Assembly: GCF_000421565.1 (NCBI RefSeq)
Contig: NZ_ATXG01000012.1
Span: 78,491 to 142,490, forward strand
DNA length: 64,000 nt
Direction: 5' to 3'
From: Agromyces subbeticus DSM 16689
GTDB taxonomy: Bacteria > Actinomycetota > Actinomycetes > Actinomycetales > Microbacteriaceae
Part shown: in pieces, positions 25,832-34,203 of the stretch
Layout: each line of letters begins with the position of its first letter
How positions within the stretch are numbered: position 1 is the stretch's first letter
The notes under the pieces: generated by a model
What the model was told of the DNA's origin: nothing
What the model saw: the letters and a program-made list of their open reading frames with translations, nothing else
Databases searched by the model: none
Program-made: the position numbers and the translations under genes

Positions 25832-26457
25832 CCGACACCCTCGGCGCCCTCCAGCTCAGCGACTGGCGACGACGCGTCTTCGGGCTCTACTCGGGAGTGC
25901 GGCAGCTCAGCGTGCACTCGCCGCAGGCGGGCCACGACCTCTGGAAGTCGGCTCGAGACGAGCTCTTCGCGGGACATCCGCAATCACCGCTCCTGCCCGA
26001 CGACCGGGCGCGCTTCACCGGCCTCACTGTGGCGAGGTACGACCCCGACTGGCGCTTCGAACTCGAGGTGCACCGCCCGGCCGAGCCGGTGCGCATGAAC
26101 GTCGACAGCGCCACCGACGGGGTGATCGCGTTCTCGCTCGTCGGCACGGTGCGCATTCCCTACCTCGGTTCGCTCGACGTCTGGCGTCTCACCGGTTATG
26201 GCGGCGGACTCTTCGTGCCCGTGAAGGACGCCCTCGCCGGTGCGCCCGGCGGCACGTACGGCGGCGGCCGGTACCTGCTCGACACCGTGAAGGGCGCCGA
26301 CCTCGGCCCCGGCGCCGAGCCCGACACGATCGTCGTCGACTTCAACTTCGCCTACAACCCGTCGTGCGCCTACGACCCCTCGTGGTCGTGCCCGCTCGCC
26401 CAGCCCGGCAACACGCTGCGTCACGACGTGCCCGTCGGCGAGCGGATGGCGCGCTGA
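25828..26457 (+). CDS. DUF1684 family protein
   Basis: The 209-residue protein carries the DUF1684 blocks: LSDWRRRVFGLYSGVR, LWKSARDELFAGHPQSPL, the central beta-rich part with TGYGGGLFVPVKDA and GGGRYLLDT, and the terminal YNPSCAYDPSWSCPLA motif. The function of DUF1684 is unknown; the conserved Cys and aromatic residues could bind a ligand. It is translationally coupled to the SRPBCC gene and has its own GAGGAG site. Confidence 0.88.
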   Translation: MTDTLGALQLSDWRRRVFGLYSGVRQLSVHSPQAGHDLWKSARDELFAGHPQSPLLPDDRARFTGLTVARYDPDWRFELEVHRPAEPVRMNVDSATDGVIAFSLVGTVRIPYLGSLDVWRLTGYGGGLFVPVKDALAGAPGGTYGGGRYLLDTVKGADLGPGAEPDTIVVDFNFAYNPSCAYDPSWSCPLAQPGNTLRHDVPVGERMAR

Positions 26458-26696
26458 CCCGCATACAGGGTGTGCGCAGGGGCATCCGCTACACTCAAAT
26501 ACGGCGAGCGCGATGACCGCGCCGCCTGCGTCGTAGAAACGCTTCCGGGCATTGCATCTCGTGCAGTGGCCCGTTGACTCTCATACGGCGAACGGATGCG
26601 CCGACCGGCGCCTTCGCCAAACACCCACCGCCGGGTCGAGAACCCTCCGCAACGCGGAGCTCGAACCAGCGGTGTGCTCTGCCCTGAAAGGCACCA
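26458..26696 (+). promoter_or_regulatory. Promoter and long leader of the DEAD-box helicase gene
   Basis: TACACT at 26488-26493 is a good -10 candidate and would give a leader of nearly 200 bases before the GTG at 26697. A second promoter-like TTGACT lies near 26574. Long leaders are common on cold-inducible helicase mRNAs. I see no coding frame and no known riboswitch here. Confidence 0.45.
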
Positions 26697-28277
26697 GTGA
26701 CCGACATCACCTTCAGCACGCTCGGCGTGCCCGCCCCCCTCGTCTCCGTACTCGCGGCCGACGGCAAGACCACCGCGTTCCCGATCCAGGTCGACACGCT
26801 GCCCGACACGCTCGCCGGACGCGACGTGCTCGGCCGAGGCAAGACCGGCTCGGGCAAGACCATCGCCTTCGCGCTGCCCATGGTGGCGCGCCTCGGCACC
26901 TCACTCGCCGGCGGACGCCGCCGCCCGGGCCGCCCGCTCGCCCTCGTGCTCGCACCGACCCGTGAGCTCGCGACCCAGATCGACGCGGTGCTCGCACCGC
27001 TCGCCGCCGCCTACGACATGAAGACCACGACGATCTTCGGCGGCATCAGCCAGAAGCGTCAGGTCGACGCGCTGCGCGCCGGCGTCGACATCGTCGTCGC
27101 CTGCCCCGGTCGTCTCGAAGACCTCATGAAGCAGGGCTTCGTGACCCTCGATGCCGTCGAGATCACCGTGCTCGACGAGGCCGACCACATGGCCGACCTC
27201 GGCTTCCTTCCGGTCGTCACGCGCATCATGGACAAGACGCCCTCGGGCGGCCAGCGCCTGCTGTTCTCGGCGACCCTCGACAACGGGGTCGACAAGCTCG
27301 TCAAGCGCTTCCTCCACAACGAGGTGCTGCACTCGGTCGACGAGGCCACCTCGCACGTCGCTGCCATGACCCACCACGTCTTCGAGGTCGCCGACGTCGA
27401 CGCGAAGAACGACCTCGTGAAGACGCTCGCGAGCGGCACCGGCCGCCGCATCCTCTTCATGCGCACGAAGCACCACGCCAAGAAGCTCGCGAAGAAGCTC
27501 ACCGAGCAGGGCATCCCCGCGGTCGACCTGCACGGCAACCTCTCGCAGCCGCAGCGCGATCGCAACCTCGCGGCGTTCTCCGACGGCAGCGCCAACGTCA
27601 TGGTCGCCACGGATGTCGCGGCGCGCGGCGTGCACGTCGACAACATCGAGCTCGTGATCCACGTCGACCCGCCCATGGAGCACAAGGCGTACCTGCACCG
27701 CTCGGGCCGCACCGCTCGCGCCGGGAGCGAGGGCGACGTCGTCACCATCAGCCTGCCCGCGCAGAAGCAGGACCTGAAGACGCTGCTGCGCAAGGCCGCG
27801 ATCACAGTCACCCCGCAGCAGGTCACCGCGACCTCCCCCGCGGTCACGAGCCTCGTCGGCGACGTCGCCCCGTACGTCAAGCCGGCGCCCCGCGCCGCTG
27901 AGCACCAGGGCGGCGGCGGTCGTTCGCAGGGCGCCAACGCCCAGCGCAAGCGCGTCGCTCGCGACGAGCGCGGCGGCGAAGCCCGCACGGGCGCCGCAGC
28001 CGGTGCCGGTCAGGGTCGCGGTCGCGGTCGTGGCCGCGGCGGCAACGGCGAAGGGCAGTCGGATGTCGCCGGCGCACCGCGCCGCGACCGCTCGGGCCGC
28101 CCGGCCGAGGCTCGCGCCAACGCACCCAAGCAGGGCGGCGGCCAGGGCCGCGGCGCGCAGACGACGGGCGCGCAGCGCGGAACGTCCGCTCGCTCGGGCG
28201 CGAAGCAGCCGCTTCGCGTCGGCAGCCTCGTCTCGCCCTCGGCCAACTCGCGCGGCAGCCGGCGCGCGCAGGGCTGA
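26697..28277 (+). CDS. DEAD-box ATP-dependent RNA helicase
   Basis: The 526-residue protein has the full motif set: Q-motif-like FPIQ, Walker A GKTGSGKT near residue 49, PTRELATQI, VLDEADHMADLGF, SATLD, VATDVAARGVH and HRSGRTARAG. The C-terminal 120 residues are low complexity and rich in Gly, Arg, Ala and Gln (GQGRGRGRGRGG), a tail typical of RNA-binding extensions in actinobacterial helicases. It remodels structured RNA in ribosome assembly or mRNA decay. GTG start behind GAAAGG. A strong hairpin follows the stop. Confidence 0.95.
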   Translation: MTDITFSTLGVPAPLVSVLAADGKTTAFPIQVDTLPDTLAGRDVLGRGKTGSGKTIAFALPMVARLGTSLAGGRRRPGRPLALVLAPTRELATQIDAVLAPLAAAYDMKTTTIFGGISQKRQVDALRAGVDIVVACPGRLEDLMKQGFVTLDAVEITVLDEADHMADLGFLPVVTRIMDKTPSGGQRLLFSATLDNGVDKLVKRFLHNEVLHSVDEATSHVAAMTHHVFEVADVDAKNDLVKTLASGTGRRILFMRTKHHAKKLAKKLTEQGIPAVDLHGNLSQPQRDRNLAAFSDGSANVMVATDVAARGVHVDNIELVIHVDPPMEHKAYLHRSGRTARAGSEGDVVTISLPAQKQDLKTLLRKAAITVTPQQVTATSPAVTSLVGDVAPYVKPAPRAAEHQGGGGRSQGANAQRKRVARDERGGEARTGAAAGAGQGRGRGRGRGGNGEGQSDVAGAPRRDRSGRPAEARANAPKQGGGQGRGAQTTGAQRGTSARSGAKQPLRVGSLVSPSANSRGSRRAQG

Positions 28278-28292
28278 CACCCGAGCACTCCG

Positions 28293-28328
28293 CTGAACGG
28301 CCCCGACGAGTTCGCTCGTCGGGGCCGT
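28293..28328 (+). terminator. Intrinsic terminator of the helicase gene
   Basis: A 16-bp perfect stem (GAACGGCCCCGACGAG and its complement) closes on a TTCG tetraloop 15 bases after the stop. Only a short T-poor tail follows, but stem strength makes termination likely. Confidence 0.82.
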
Positions 28329-28501
28329 TCGCGTCTGCCGGGCTCAGCCACGGCAATCGTGCCGAGTGGCTGTGCCGGCGGGCCGGTGTCCCCCGACCCG
28401 GCCCGCCGCCCGCCAGATCGGCGGAACCGGCCCGCGTCCCCTGCAGGCCGGCACCGCCGAGCTGGCGAGCCGTTCGGCGCCGCCACTTCAGCCGCTGCAC
28501 T

Positions 28502-28618
28502 TCACATTCCCGACATCACCGCCCGCCCGATCTCGCCGCCGACGACGAGCGCAACGCAGACGGCGGCAGCCAGGGCGGCGCTGACGAGCACGGTCCTCAT
28601 CACCCTCGTTCGCGGCAT
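28502..28618 (-). CDS. Possible 38-residue single-TM peptide
   Basis: In the otherwise gene-free stretch 28329-28752, the minus strand has an ATG at 28618 six bases behind GGAGG. It opens a frame of 38 codons: a basic start (PRTRVMR), one hydrophobic helix (TVLVSAALAAAVCVALVVGG) and a short tail (EIGRAVMSGM). Size, topology and ribosome binding site suit a small membrane protein, but there is no family support. The rest of the stretch shows no gene or clear structure. Confidence 0.42.
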   Translation of the reverse strand: MPRTRVMRTVLVSAALAAAVCVALVVGGEIGRAVMSGM

Positions 28619-28752
28619 CCTCGGCCTCCGTCGTTCACATCGGTATGTCCGGCTCGACCGCACCGGTTCCATCGGATCCCACGGAACTTCGCTGCGCTGC
28701 CGGACATTCCCTGTTGTGCCCGCCGATCGGCGGGCTGAGACGAGGAAACCCG

Positions 28753-29358
28753 ATGAAGAGAACCCATGCGGCCGCCGCCGTGCTCGCCGCGACGCTCCTG
28801 CTCGCGGGCGTCGGCGCCACCGCACCGGCTGCCGCGATCCCGCCGACTGCTGCGCTCCCGACGGCCGTCGTACCCGGCGCAGACGCCGCGAACCCGGTCG
28901 ACCCGACGACCCAGAAGCGCCCGGTGCACTGCGCCGTCGAGGTGCGCCCGATCGACCAGCCGCCCGTCGAGTCGGTGCCCGTCTGCTTCGCCGATTCGCA
29001 CGGAGTGGACCGCTACCTCGATGCCGTCACGTCTGCCGACGCGTCGTCACGCGGCGTCGCCGCCGCCTCGACACCGCTCGGCACCGTCTACTCGAACAGC
29101 AACGGCGGCGGCTCGAGTCTCACCTTCTGGGGCGCGAGCGGATGCTACGGCGTCGTGTTCGGCTTCTCGAGCATGCCCTCGGGCTGGAGCAGCAACGTGA
29201 GCTCAGCGGGCGGCTCGAACGGCTGCTGGGTCACGCTGTACGGCGCGACCGGATACGGCGGCGCTCGCCTGAACTGCACTCCGTGGTGCGGCGGCGTCGG
29301 AAGCCTCAACGACCAGGTGCGTTCGGTCGTGTTCCGCCCGACCGGCACGTTCGGCTAG
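28753..29358 (+). CDS. Secreted beta/gamma-crystallin-like protein
   Basis: The ATG at 28753 follows GAGGAAA. The 201-residue product has a classic signal peptide (KRTHAAAAVLAATLLLAG, cleavage near AAA at about 29). The C-terminal 90 residues are Gly/Ser/aromatic rich and look like a beta/gamma-crystallin or I36 peptidase-inhibitor fold: YSNSNGGGSSLTFWG, GCYGVVFGFSSMPSGW, LYGATGYGGARL, and the ending LNDQVRSVVFRP. The NDQVRS segment matches the (N/D)(N/D)xx(S/T)S calcium clamp of that fold. Cys residues probably pair outside the cell. The stop codon overlaps the convergent gene's stop in CTAG. Confidence 0.72.
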   Translation: MKRTHAAAAVLAATLLLAGVGATAPAAAIPPTAALPTAVVPGADAANPVDPTTQKRPVHCAVEVRPIDQPPVESVPVCFADSHGVDRYLDAVTSADASSRGVAAASTPLGTVYSNSNGGGSSLTFWGASGCYGVVFGFSSMPSGWSSNVSSAGGSNGCWVTLYGATGYGGARLNCTPWCGGVGSLNDQVRSVVFRPTGTFG

Positions 29359-29858
29359 TCGTCGAGCGGTGCCAGCCCGAGCGCGGCGCAGATCGCCGCG
29401 TTCGACGATGGCACCACGGCCGCGCTCCCGTCGGGCATGACGCATGCCTGCAGCTCGTCGGGAACGCGGCCGGGCGGGTTGCTCGCTGCCGTGGGATCGA
29501 ACTCCTCGTCGAGCACGCCCTGCTGCCACATGAGCGAGCAGAGTTCGACGGCGTCGGCTACCCGGCCGGCGCCGCTCGGCGAGGCGACCGTCGCCGACGA
29601 ACCCGGGTAGCCGCCGTCGGCGTCTCGCTCCGCATGCGTCATGCACAGCACGATCTCGCTGTTCGAGACGCTCGCGGGCTGCAGCAGCACGGCGCCGGCC
29701 GTCGCGGCGACTCCGATCGCGAGCACGCCGAGGCCGCTCCAGCCGAGGAGCCGCACGCGACGACGTTTCGCCTGAACCGCGGGCTGCGTGCGCACGTGGT
29801 CGAGCAGCATCGCGCGAATCGCGGCGTCGCGCTCGGGTTGCATCTCGGGCTCGTTCAT
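29355..29858 (-). CDS. Single-TM protein coupled to an ECF sigma factor, possible anti-sigma factor
   Basis: The 167-residue protein has a cytoplasmic N-terminal part of about 37 residues, one membrane helix near 38-60 (LLGWSGLGVLAIGVAATAGAVLL) and an outer domain with four Cys (VLCMTH, ELCSLM, QACVMP, AICAAL). Its ATG overlaps the stop of the sigma factor gene (ATGA). Position and topology suggest an anti-sigma or sensor partner. However the cytoplasmic part is short and lacks the HxxxCxxC zinc motif of classical anti-sigma domains, so this role is inference. Confidence 0.65.
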   Translation of the reverse strand: MNEPEMQPERDAAIRAMLLDHVRTQPAVQAKRRRVRLLGWSGLGVLAIGVAATAGAVLLQPASVSNSEIVLCMTHAERDADGGYPGSSATVASPSGAGRVADAVELCSLMWQQGVLDEEFDPTAASNPPGRVPDELQACVMPDGSAAVVPSSNAAICAALGLAPLDD

Positions 29859-30526
29859 CCCGCCACCCCCAGGTCTTCGGCGGCCGGCGCCGCGACCGCG
29901 CGGTCGACGGATGCCGAGCGATCGACGGATGCCGCGGGGCTCGGCCCTGCGGTTGCATCATGTGGTTCGCGCAGGCCGGCGAGCTCGCGCTGCAGCTTCG
30001 CCCGGGCGCGGGAGAGCCGCGACTTCACGGTGCCGACCGGCAGGTCGAGCACGCTCGCCACCGTCGCCATGGGCAGCTGATCGACGAGGCAGAGGTCGAC
30101 GATGCGCCGGTCTCTCGGGCCGAGGCGCCGCAGCGCGTCGGCGACGCCCTGCGACATCCGCTCGCCGTCGAGCCGCTCGGCCACCTCGTGACTCGGGTCG
30201 ACCACGTGTTCGGCCGCCGGGAGCTTCGCCAGCAGGCGCCCGTACCGACGACTCGACCGCTGGTTGTTGAGCGACACGTTCGTGGTCACGACGAGCAGCC
30301 AGGGCAGGAGGGATCCGTCGACGAATCGCACCTCGCGGCGCCGGCGCCAGGCTTCGAGGAAGACGACGGCCACAACGTCTTCGGCATCGGTGCGATCGAG
30401 CACTCGGGAGTAGGCCTTGCGGAAGATGCGGGCGCGGTATCGGTCGTAGACGACGCCGAACGACGCCTCTGTGCCCGAAGTCGCCTCGAGCCAGAGCGCC
30501 GCGTCGGATCGGGCGTCGTCAACCAT
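29855..30526 (-). CDS. ECF-type RNA polymerase sigma factor
   Basis: The 223-residue protein has region 2 (FGVVYDRYRARIFRKAYSRVLDRTDAEDVVAVVFLEAWRRR, residues about 23-63) and region 4 (LGPRDRRIVDLCLVDQLPMATVASVLDLPVGTVKSRLSRARAKLQ, about 140-185). A tail of about 35 residues contains a short duplication (SVDRSASVDRAV). ECF factors direct RNA polymerase to stress or envelope promoters. The gene is coupled to the membrane protein downstream. A TAGGCT box ends nine bases before the ATG, so the leader is very short or absent. Confidence 0.92.
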   Translation of the reverse strand: MVDDARSDAALWLEATSGTEASFGVVYDRYRARIFRKAYSRVLDRTDAEDVVAVVFLEAWRRRREVRFVDGSLLPWLLVVTTNVSLNNQRSSRRYGRLLAKLPAAEHVVDPSHEVAERLDGERMSQGVADALRRLGPRDRRIVDLCLVDQLPMATVASVLDLPVGTVKSRLSRARAKLQRELAGLREPHDATAGPSPAASVDRSASVDRAVAAPAAEDLGVAG

Positions 30527-30686
30527 GGTCGAGCCAGCCTAACCGGGGCGGGCCGGCTCGCTCGGCTCTGCGTCGGACGACGACCTCGGCGCGCTGCGGT
30601 TTCGCCTGGCATCGCGCGCGGGCCGTGCATGCAGTGCGCTCCCTCCCCAGGCCCACCGCTCCGGCCGGGCACACAGAGGGATGTCC

Positions 30687-30725
30687 GGATGCCGGCGCCG
30701 GGTTCCATCCTCGGCGCCGGCATCC
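30687..30725 (-). terminator. Stem-loop downstream of the VOC gene
   Basis: GGATGCCGGCGCCG (30687-30700) is complementary to 30712-30725, with an 11-base loop, about 20 bases after the VOC gene stop on the minus strand. No T-tract. The rest of 30527-30746 shows no gene. Confidence 0.5.
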
Positions 30726-30746
30726 CGGACGTTGCAACGGCCGGGA

Positions 30747-31157
30747 TCAGGCGGAGGGCGCCTGCGCGATGCGGATCGTGTTGCCCGACGGGTCGCGGAA
30801 CGCGCAGTCGCGCGGGCCCCAGCCCTGATCGATGGGCTCCTGCAGGACTTCGGCGCCCGAGGCGCGCACGGTCTCGAACGTGGCGTCGACGTCGTCGGAG
30901 CTGAAGACGAACAGCGGCAGCACGCCCTTGGTGAGCAGCTCCTGCAGGGCGTCGCCGTCGGCCTGCGAGCGACCCGCGTGCGGCACCGAGAGCACGATGC
31001 CGAGCCCCGGCTGGGCGTCGCTGCCGAGCGTGACCCAGCGGTACTCCCCGGAGGTGACGTCGTTCTGCACCTCGAGGCCGAGCGCGTCGCGATAGAAGCC
31101 GAGCGACTCGTCGACGTCGTTGACGGTGATGTTGGTGTACTGGAGTGCGATGGTCAT
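30747..31157 (-). CDS. VOC (glyoxalase/dioxygenase) family protein
   Basis: The 136-residue protein has the two beta-alpha-beta-beta-beta modules of the vicinal oxygen chelate fold: YTNITVNDVDESLGFYRDALGLEV at the start and FVFSSDDVDATFETVRASGAEVLQEP, FRDPSGNTIRIAQ at the end. This group includes glyoxalases, bleomycin-resistance proteins and dioxygenases; the substrate is not deducible. It begins ten bases after the AraC-type regulator gene and is probably controlled by it. Confidence 0.88.
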   Translation of the reverse strand: MTIALQYTNITVNDVDESLGFYRDALGLEVQNDVTSGEYRWVTLGSDAQPGLGIVLSVPHAGRSQADGDALQELLTKGVLPLFVFSSDDVDATFETVRASGAEVLQEPIDQGWGPRDCAFRDPSGNTIRIAQAPSA

Positions 31158-31167
31158 GGCCTCGACA

Positions 31168-31608
31168 TTATGCCGCCGAGCCGTCGCTCGCTTCTCCGAT
31201 CCTGCTCGATGCCGGGCGCGCAGGGCGGGTGAGGGTTCTCGCGACGAACGGCGGCATGGCCTTGACCGCTTCGTGAGCGTGGCGACGGTATTCGGTGGGC
31301 GTCTCGCCGACGATCTCGGTGAACTTCGAGCTGAACGAGCCGAGCGAGGTACAGCCGACCTGCATGCACGCGTCGGTGACGCTCACCCCGGCCCGCAGCA
31401 GCGCCATCGCGCGCTCGATCCTGCGAGTCATCAGGTGGCTGTACGGCGTCTCGCCGTAGGCCGCACGGAACTGGCGCGAGAAATGGGCGGGCGACATGAG
31501 CGCCTTCGCGGCCATCGTCGGCACGTCGAGCGGCTTGGCGTACTCGCGATCGATGAGGTCGCGGGCGCGGCGCAGGTGCGCGAGATTCTCGAGCTCCTGC
31601 GGCGTCAT
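31168..31608 (-). CDS. AraC-family transcriptional regulator
   Basis: At 146 residues this is an AraC protein reduced to its DNA-binding domain plus a tail. Two helix-turn-helix units span about 20-115: LDVPTMAAKALMSPAHFSRQFRAAYGETPYSHL and VTDACMQVGCTSLGSFSSKFTEIVGETPTEYRR, with the usual PxxY signatures. No ligand domain is present. TACCGT ends six bases before the ATG (leaderless). It is upstream of the VOC gene in the same operon. Confidence 0.9.
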   Translation of the reverse strand: MTPQELENLAHLRRARDLIDREYAKPLDVPTMAAKALMSPAHFSRQFRAAYGETPYSHLMTRRIERAMALLRAGVSVTDACMQVGCTSLGSFSSKFTEIVGETPTEYRRHAHEAVKAMPPFVARTLTRPARPASSRIGEASDGSAA

Positions 31609-31645
31609 GCTGCCACGGTAGCACCGGGGCCCTACACGAAACGGG

Positions 31646-33139
31646 TCAGCCGATCGCCACCGGGCGGCCCCAGTGCGCCGACTCCCCCGCCGGCGAGAAC
31701 GACTGCGGCAGGCCCCATGGGTTCGCGGTCTGCAGCGGTGCGGGGAGCAGTTGCTCCGACGCGCCCTGGTAGGCGACCGGTCGCAGGAAGCGCGAGATCG
31801 CCGCCGTGCCGACCGACGTCGAGGAGTCGTTCGTCGTCGCGGGCCAGGGCCCTCCGTGCTGCATCGCGGGCGTCACGGCGACACCCGTGGGCCAGCCGCC
31901 GAACAGCACTCGGCCCGCGTGCTCGGTGAGCACGCGCACGAGCGCCAGCAACGCGGCATCCGCTTCACCGCTCGCCGCGTGCACGGTCGCGGTGAGGTTG
32001 CCCTCGAAGAGCGTCGGCACGAGCGCCGCGAGATCGGTGCCCGGCTCGTGCTCGACGAGCACCGAGAGCGGGCCGAAGGCCTCGTCGAGCAGCGCCTCGC
32101 GGCCGGCGATGAGATCGTCGAGCGAGACGGCCACGATCGTCGGCGTGGCCCAGCCGTGCTCCTCGCCGTCGATCTCGATGCCGCCCGAGGCGACGACGCG
32201 CACGCCCGCCGCCGCGAGGATCTCGTCGCGGCGCGCGCGGTAGCCCGCCGCGATGCGCGGGTTCAGCAGGCGGTGCGGAGCGACGGGAGCCGCGGCATCC
32301 GCGATCGCGTCGTCGAGGCCGTGCCCGCTCGGCACGAACACGAAGCCGGGCTTCGTGCAGAGCTGGCCGGCCGAGCCCGCGACGCTCGCGACGTAGCCGG
32401 CGGCGAGTTCGGCGCCGCGCTCGGCGATCGCGCCCTGCGTGACGAATACCGGATTCACGCTGCCGAGCTCGCCGTAGAACGGGATCGGCGCCGGGCGCGC
32501 GGCCGCGAGGTCGGCGAGCAGGCGGCCCGCGTTGATCGAGCCGGTGAACGAGCCCGCCTTCACGCGCGGGTCCTGCAGGATGGCGACGCCCTCGGCCTGG
32601 CCGGTCACGAGCTGGAACACGCCGTCGGGCATGCCGGCCGTGTCGAGCGCCGCCGCGACGACCTCTGCGGTGCGCCGTGAGAGCTCGGGATGGCCGGAGT
32701 GCCCCTTGAGGATCACGGGACAGCCCGCGGCGAGCGCGGCAGCGGTGTCGCCGCCCGCGACCGAGAACGCGAACGGGAAGTTCGAGGCGGCGAAGTTCAC
32801 GATGGGACCGACCGGCACGAGGTAGCGGCGCACGTCGGGGCGCGGGCCGAGCACGAAGTCGGGATCGGCGGCATCGATGCGCACGTCGAGGTAGCCGCCG
32901 TCGACGATCGTGTCGGCGAAGAGCCGCAACTGCACCGCGGTGCGCTTGAGCTCGCCGCGGAGGCGCGGCTCGGTCAGTCCGGTCTCGGTCATGGCGATGC
33001 CCACGAGCTCATCGGCGTTCGCCTCGAGGGCGGCCGCGACCGCGACGAGGGCCGCCGCGCGGTCACGCGGAGGGGTCTCGGCGAAGGGAACGGCTGCGGC
33101 GGCCGCGTTCGCGGCGATGGTCTCGAGATCGTGCGTCAT
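31646..33139 (-). CDS. Alpha-ketoglutaric semialdehyde dehydrogenase (2,5-dioxovalerate dehydrogenase)
   Basis: The 497-residue NAD(P)-dependent aldehyde dehydrogenase has the catalytic Cys in SAGQLCTKPG (near 260) and the general-base Glu in FYGELGSVNPVFV (near 226). FGPLSVLVEH and GGWPTGVAVTPAMQHGGPWPATT near the C-terminus are typical of alpha-ketoglutaric semialdehyde dehydrogenases. It would oxidise 2,5-dioxopentanoate to 2-oxoglutarate, the last step of hydroxyproline (and of some sugar) breakdown. It ends a tightly packed operon with the Hyp epimerase, deaminase and dehydrogenase genes, which fixes its role with fair confidence. Confidence 0.9.
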   Translation of the reverse strand: MTHDLETIAANAAAAAVPFAETPPRDRAAALVAVAAALEANADELVGIAMTETGLTEPRLRGELKRTAVQLRLFADTIVDGGYLDVRIDAADPDFVLGPRPDVRRYLVPVGPIVNFAASNFPFAFSVAGGDTAAALAAGCPVILKGHSGHPELSRRTAEVVAAALDTAGMPDGVFQLVTGQAEGVAILQDPRVKAGSFTGSINAGRLLADLAAARPAPIPFYGELGSVNPVFVTQGAIAERGAELAAGYVASVAGSAGQLCTKPGFVFVPSGHGLDDAIADAAAPVAPHRLLNPRIAAGYRARRDEILAAAGVRVVASGGIEIDGEEHGWATPTIVAVSLDDLIAGREALLDEAFGPLSVLVEHEPGTDLAALVPTLFEGNLTATVHAASGEADAALLALVRVLTEHAGRVLFGGWPTGVAVTPAMQHGGPWPATTNDSSTSVGTAAISRFLRPVAYQGASEQLLPAPLQTANPWGLPQSFSPAGESAHWGRPVAIG

Positions 33140-33159
33140 GGGGTCTCCTGGGGTGCAGC

Positions 33160-34161
33160 TCAGAATTGGAAGCCGGTGGGGAAGGGGTCAGCCGGGTCGA
33201 GCAGGTACTGGGCGGTGCCCGTCACCCAAGCGCGGCCCGTGATCGTGGGGATGACGGCGGGGCGGCCGTCGACCTCGGTCTCGGCGATCAGTCGGCCGAC
33301 GAAGCGGCTGCCGATGAACGACTCGTTCACGAAGTCGGTGTCAAGCGCGAGCTCGCCCCTGGCCCAGAGCTCGGCCATGCGCGCCGAGGTGCCGGTGCCG
33401 CACGGCGAGCGGTCGAACCAGCCGGGATGGATCGCCATGGCGTGGCGCGACAGCGTGGCATCCGAACCGGGCGCGATGAACTCGACGTGATGGCAGTGGT
33501 CGAGCCCGTCGATCGTCGGATGCCGCGGCGGCGCGGTCTCGTTGATGGCCTGCATGATCGCGAGGCCCGCAGTGATGATCTCCTGCTGGCGCGAGCGATC
33601 GAACGGCAGGCCCACGGCATCGAGGTCGACCATGGCGTAGAAGTTGCCGCCGAACGCCATCGAGTAGGGAACCGTGCCGTAGCCGGGCACCTCGACGGCG
33701 GTGTCGAGCACGTCGACGTAGCTCGGCACGTTCTCGATCGTGACCGAGTCGGCGTGCCCGTCGGAGACCGTCACTCGAGCGATCACGAGGCCGGCCGGGG
33801 TGTCGAGGCGGATCTCAGTCACGGGCTCGACGACCTCGACCATGCCGGTCTCGACGAGCACCGTCGCGACGCCGATCGTGCCGTGACCGCACATCGGGAG
33901 GCATCCGCTCACCTCGATGTAGACGACGCCCCAGTCGCAATCGGTGCGGGTCGAGGGCTGGAGGATCGCGCCGCTCATGGCCGCGTGCCCGCGCGGCTCG
34001 TTCATGAGGAAGAGCCGCAGCTCGTCCATGTGCGCCATGAAGTGCAGGCGCTTCTCGTTCATGGTCTCGCCCGGGATCACGCCGACGCCGCCCGTGACGA
34101 CGCGCGTCGGCATGCCCTCGGTGTGCGAGTCGACCGCAGAGATCATTCGCTTCGAACGCAT
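33160..34161 (-). CDS. 4-hydroxyproline epimerase (proline racemase family)
   Basis: The 333-residue proline-racemase-family protein keeps both catalytic Cys, in PMCGHGTIG (near residue 90) and SPCGTGTSA (near 253). The two-Cys pattern indicates a racemase/epimerase, whereas trans-3-hydroxyproline dehydratases replace one Cys. Other family blocks are DSHTEGMPTRVV at the start and GHAAMSGAI. It would convert trans-4-hydroxy-L-proline to cis-4-hydroxy-D-proline in the cytoplasm. Neighbours supply the rest of that pathway, which makes hydroxyproline a better substrate assignment than proline. Confidence 0.9.
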   Translation of the reverse strand: MRSKRMISAVDSHTEGMPTRVVTGGVGVIPGETMNEKRLHFMAHMDELRLFLMNEPRGHAAMSGAILQPSTRTDCDWGVVYIEVSGCLPMCGHGTIGVATVLVETGMVEVVEPVTEIRLDTPAGLVIARVTVSDGHADSVTIENVPSYVDVLDTAVEVPGYGTVPYSMAFGGNFYAMVDLDAVGLPFDRSRQQEIITAGLAIMQAINETAPPRHPTIDGLDHCHHVEFIAPGSDATLSRHAMAIHPGWFDRSPCGTGTSARMAELWARGELALDTDFVNESFIGSRFVGRLIAETEVDGRPAVIPTITGRAWVTGTAQYLLDPADPFPTGFQF

Positions 34162-34203
34162 GTCTTCTCCTCCAGCCCTGCTGTGATCGCGACCGCTCGC
34201 GGC

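Noticed and set aside
33160..34161. trans-3-hydroxy-L-proline dehydratase
   Set aside because: Both catalytic Cys of the racemase/epimerase pattern are present; dehydratases replace one of them.
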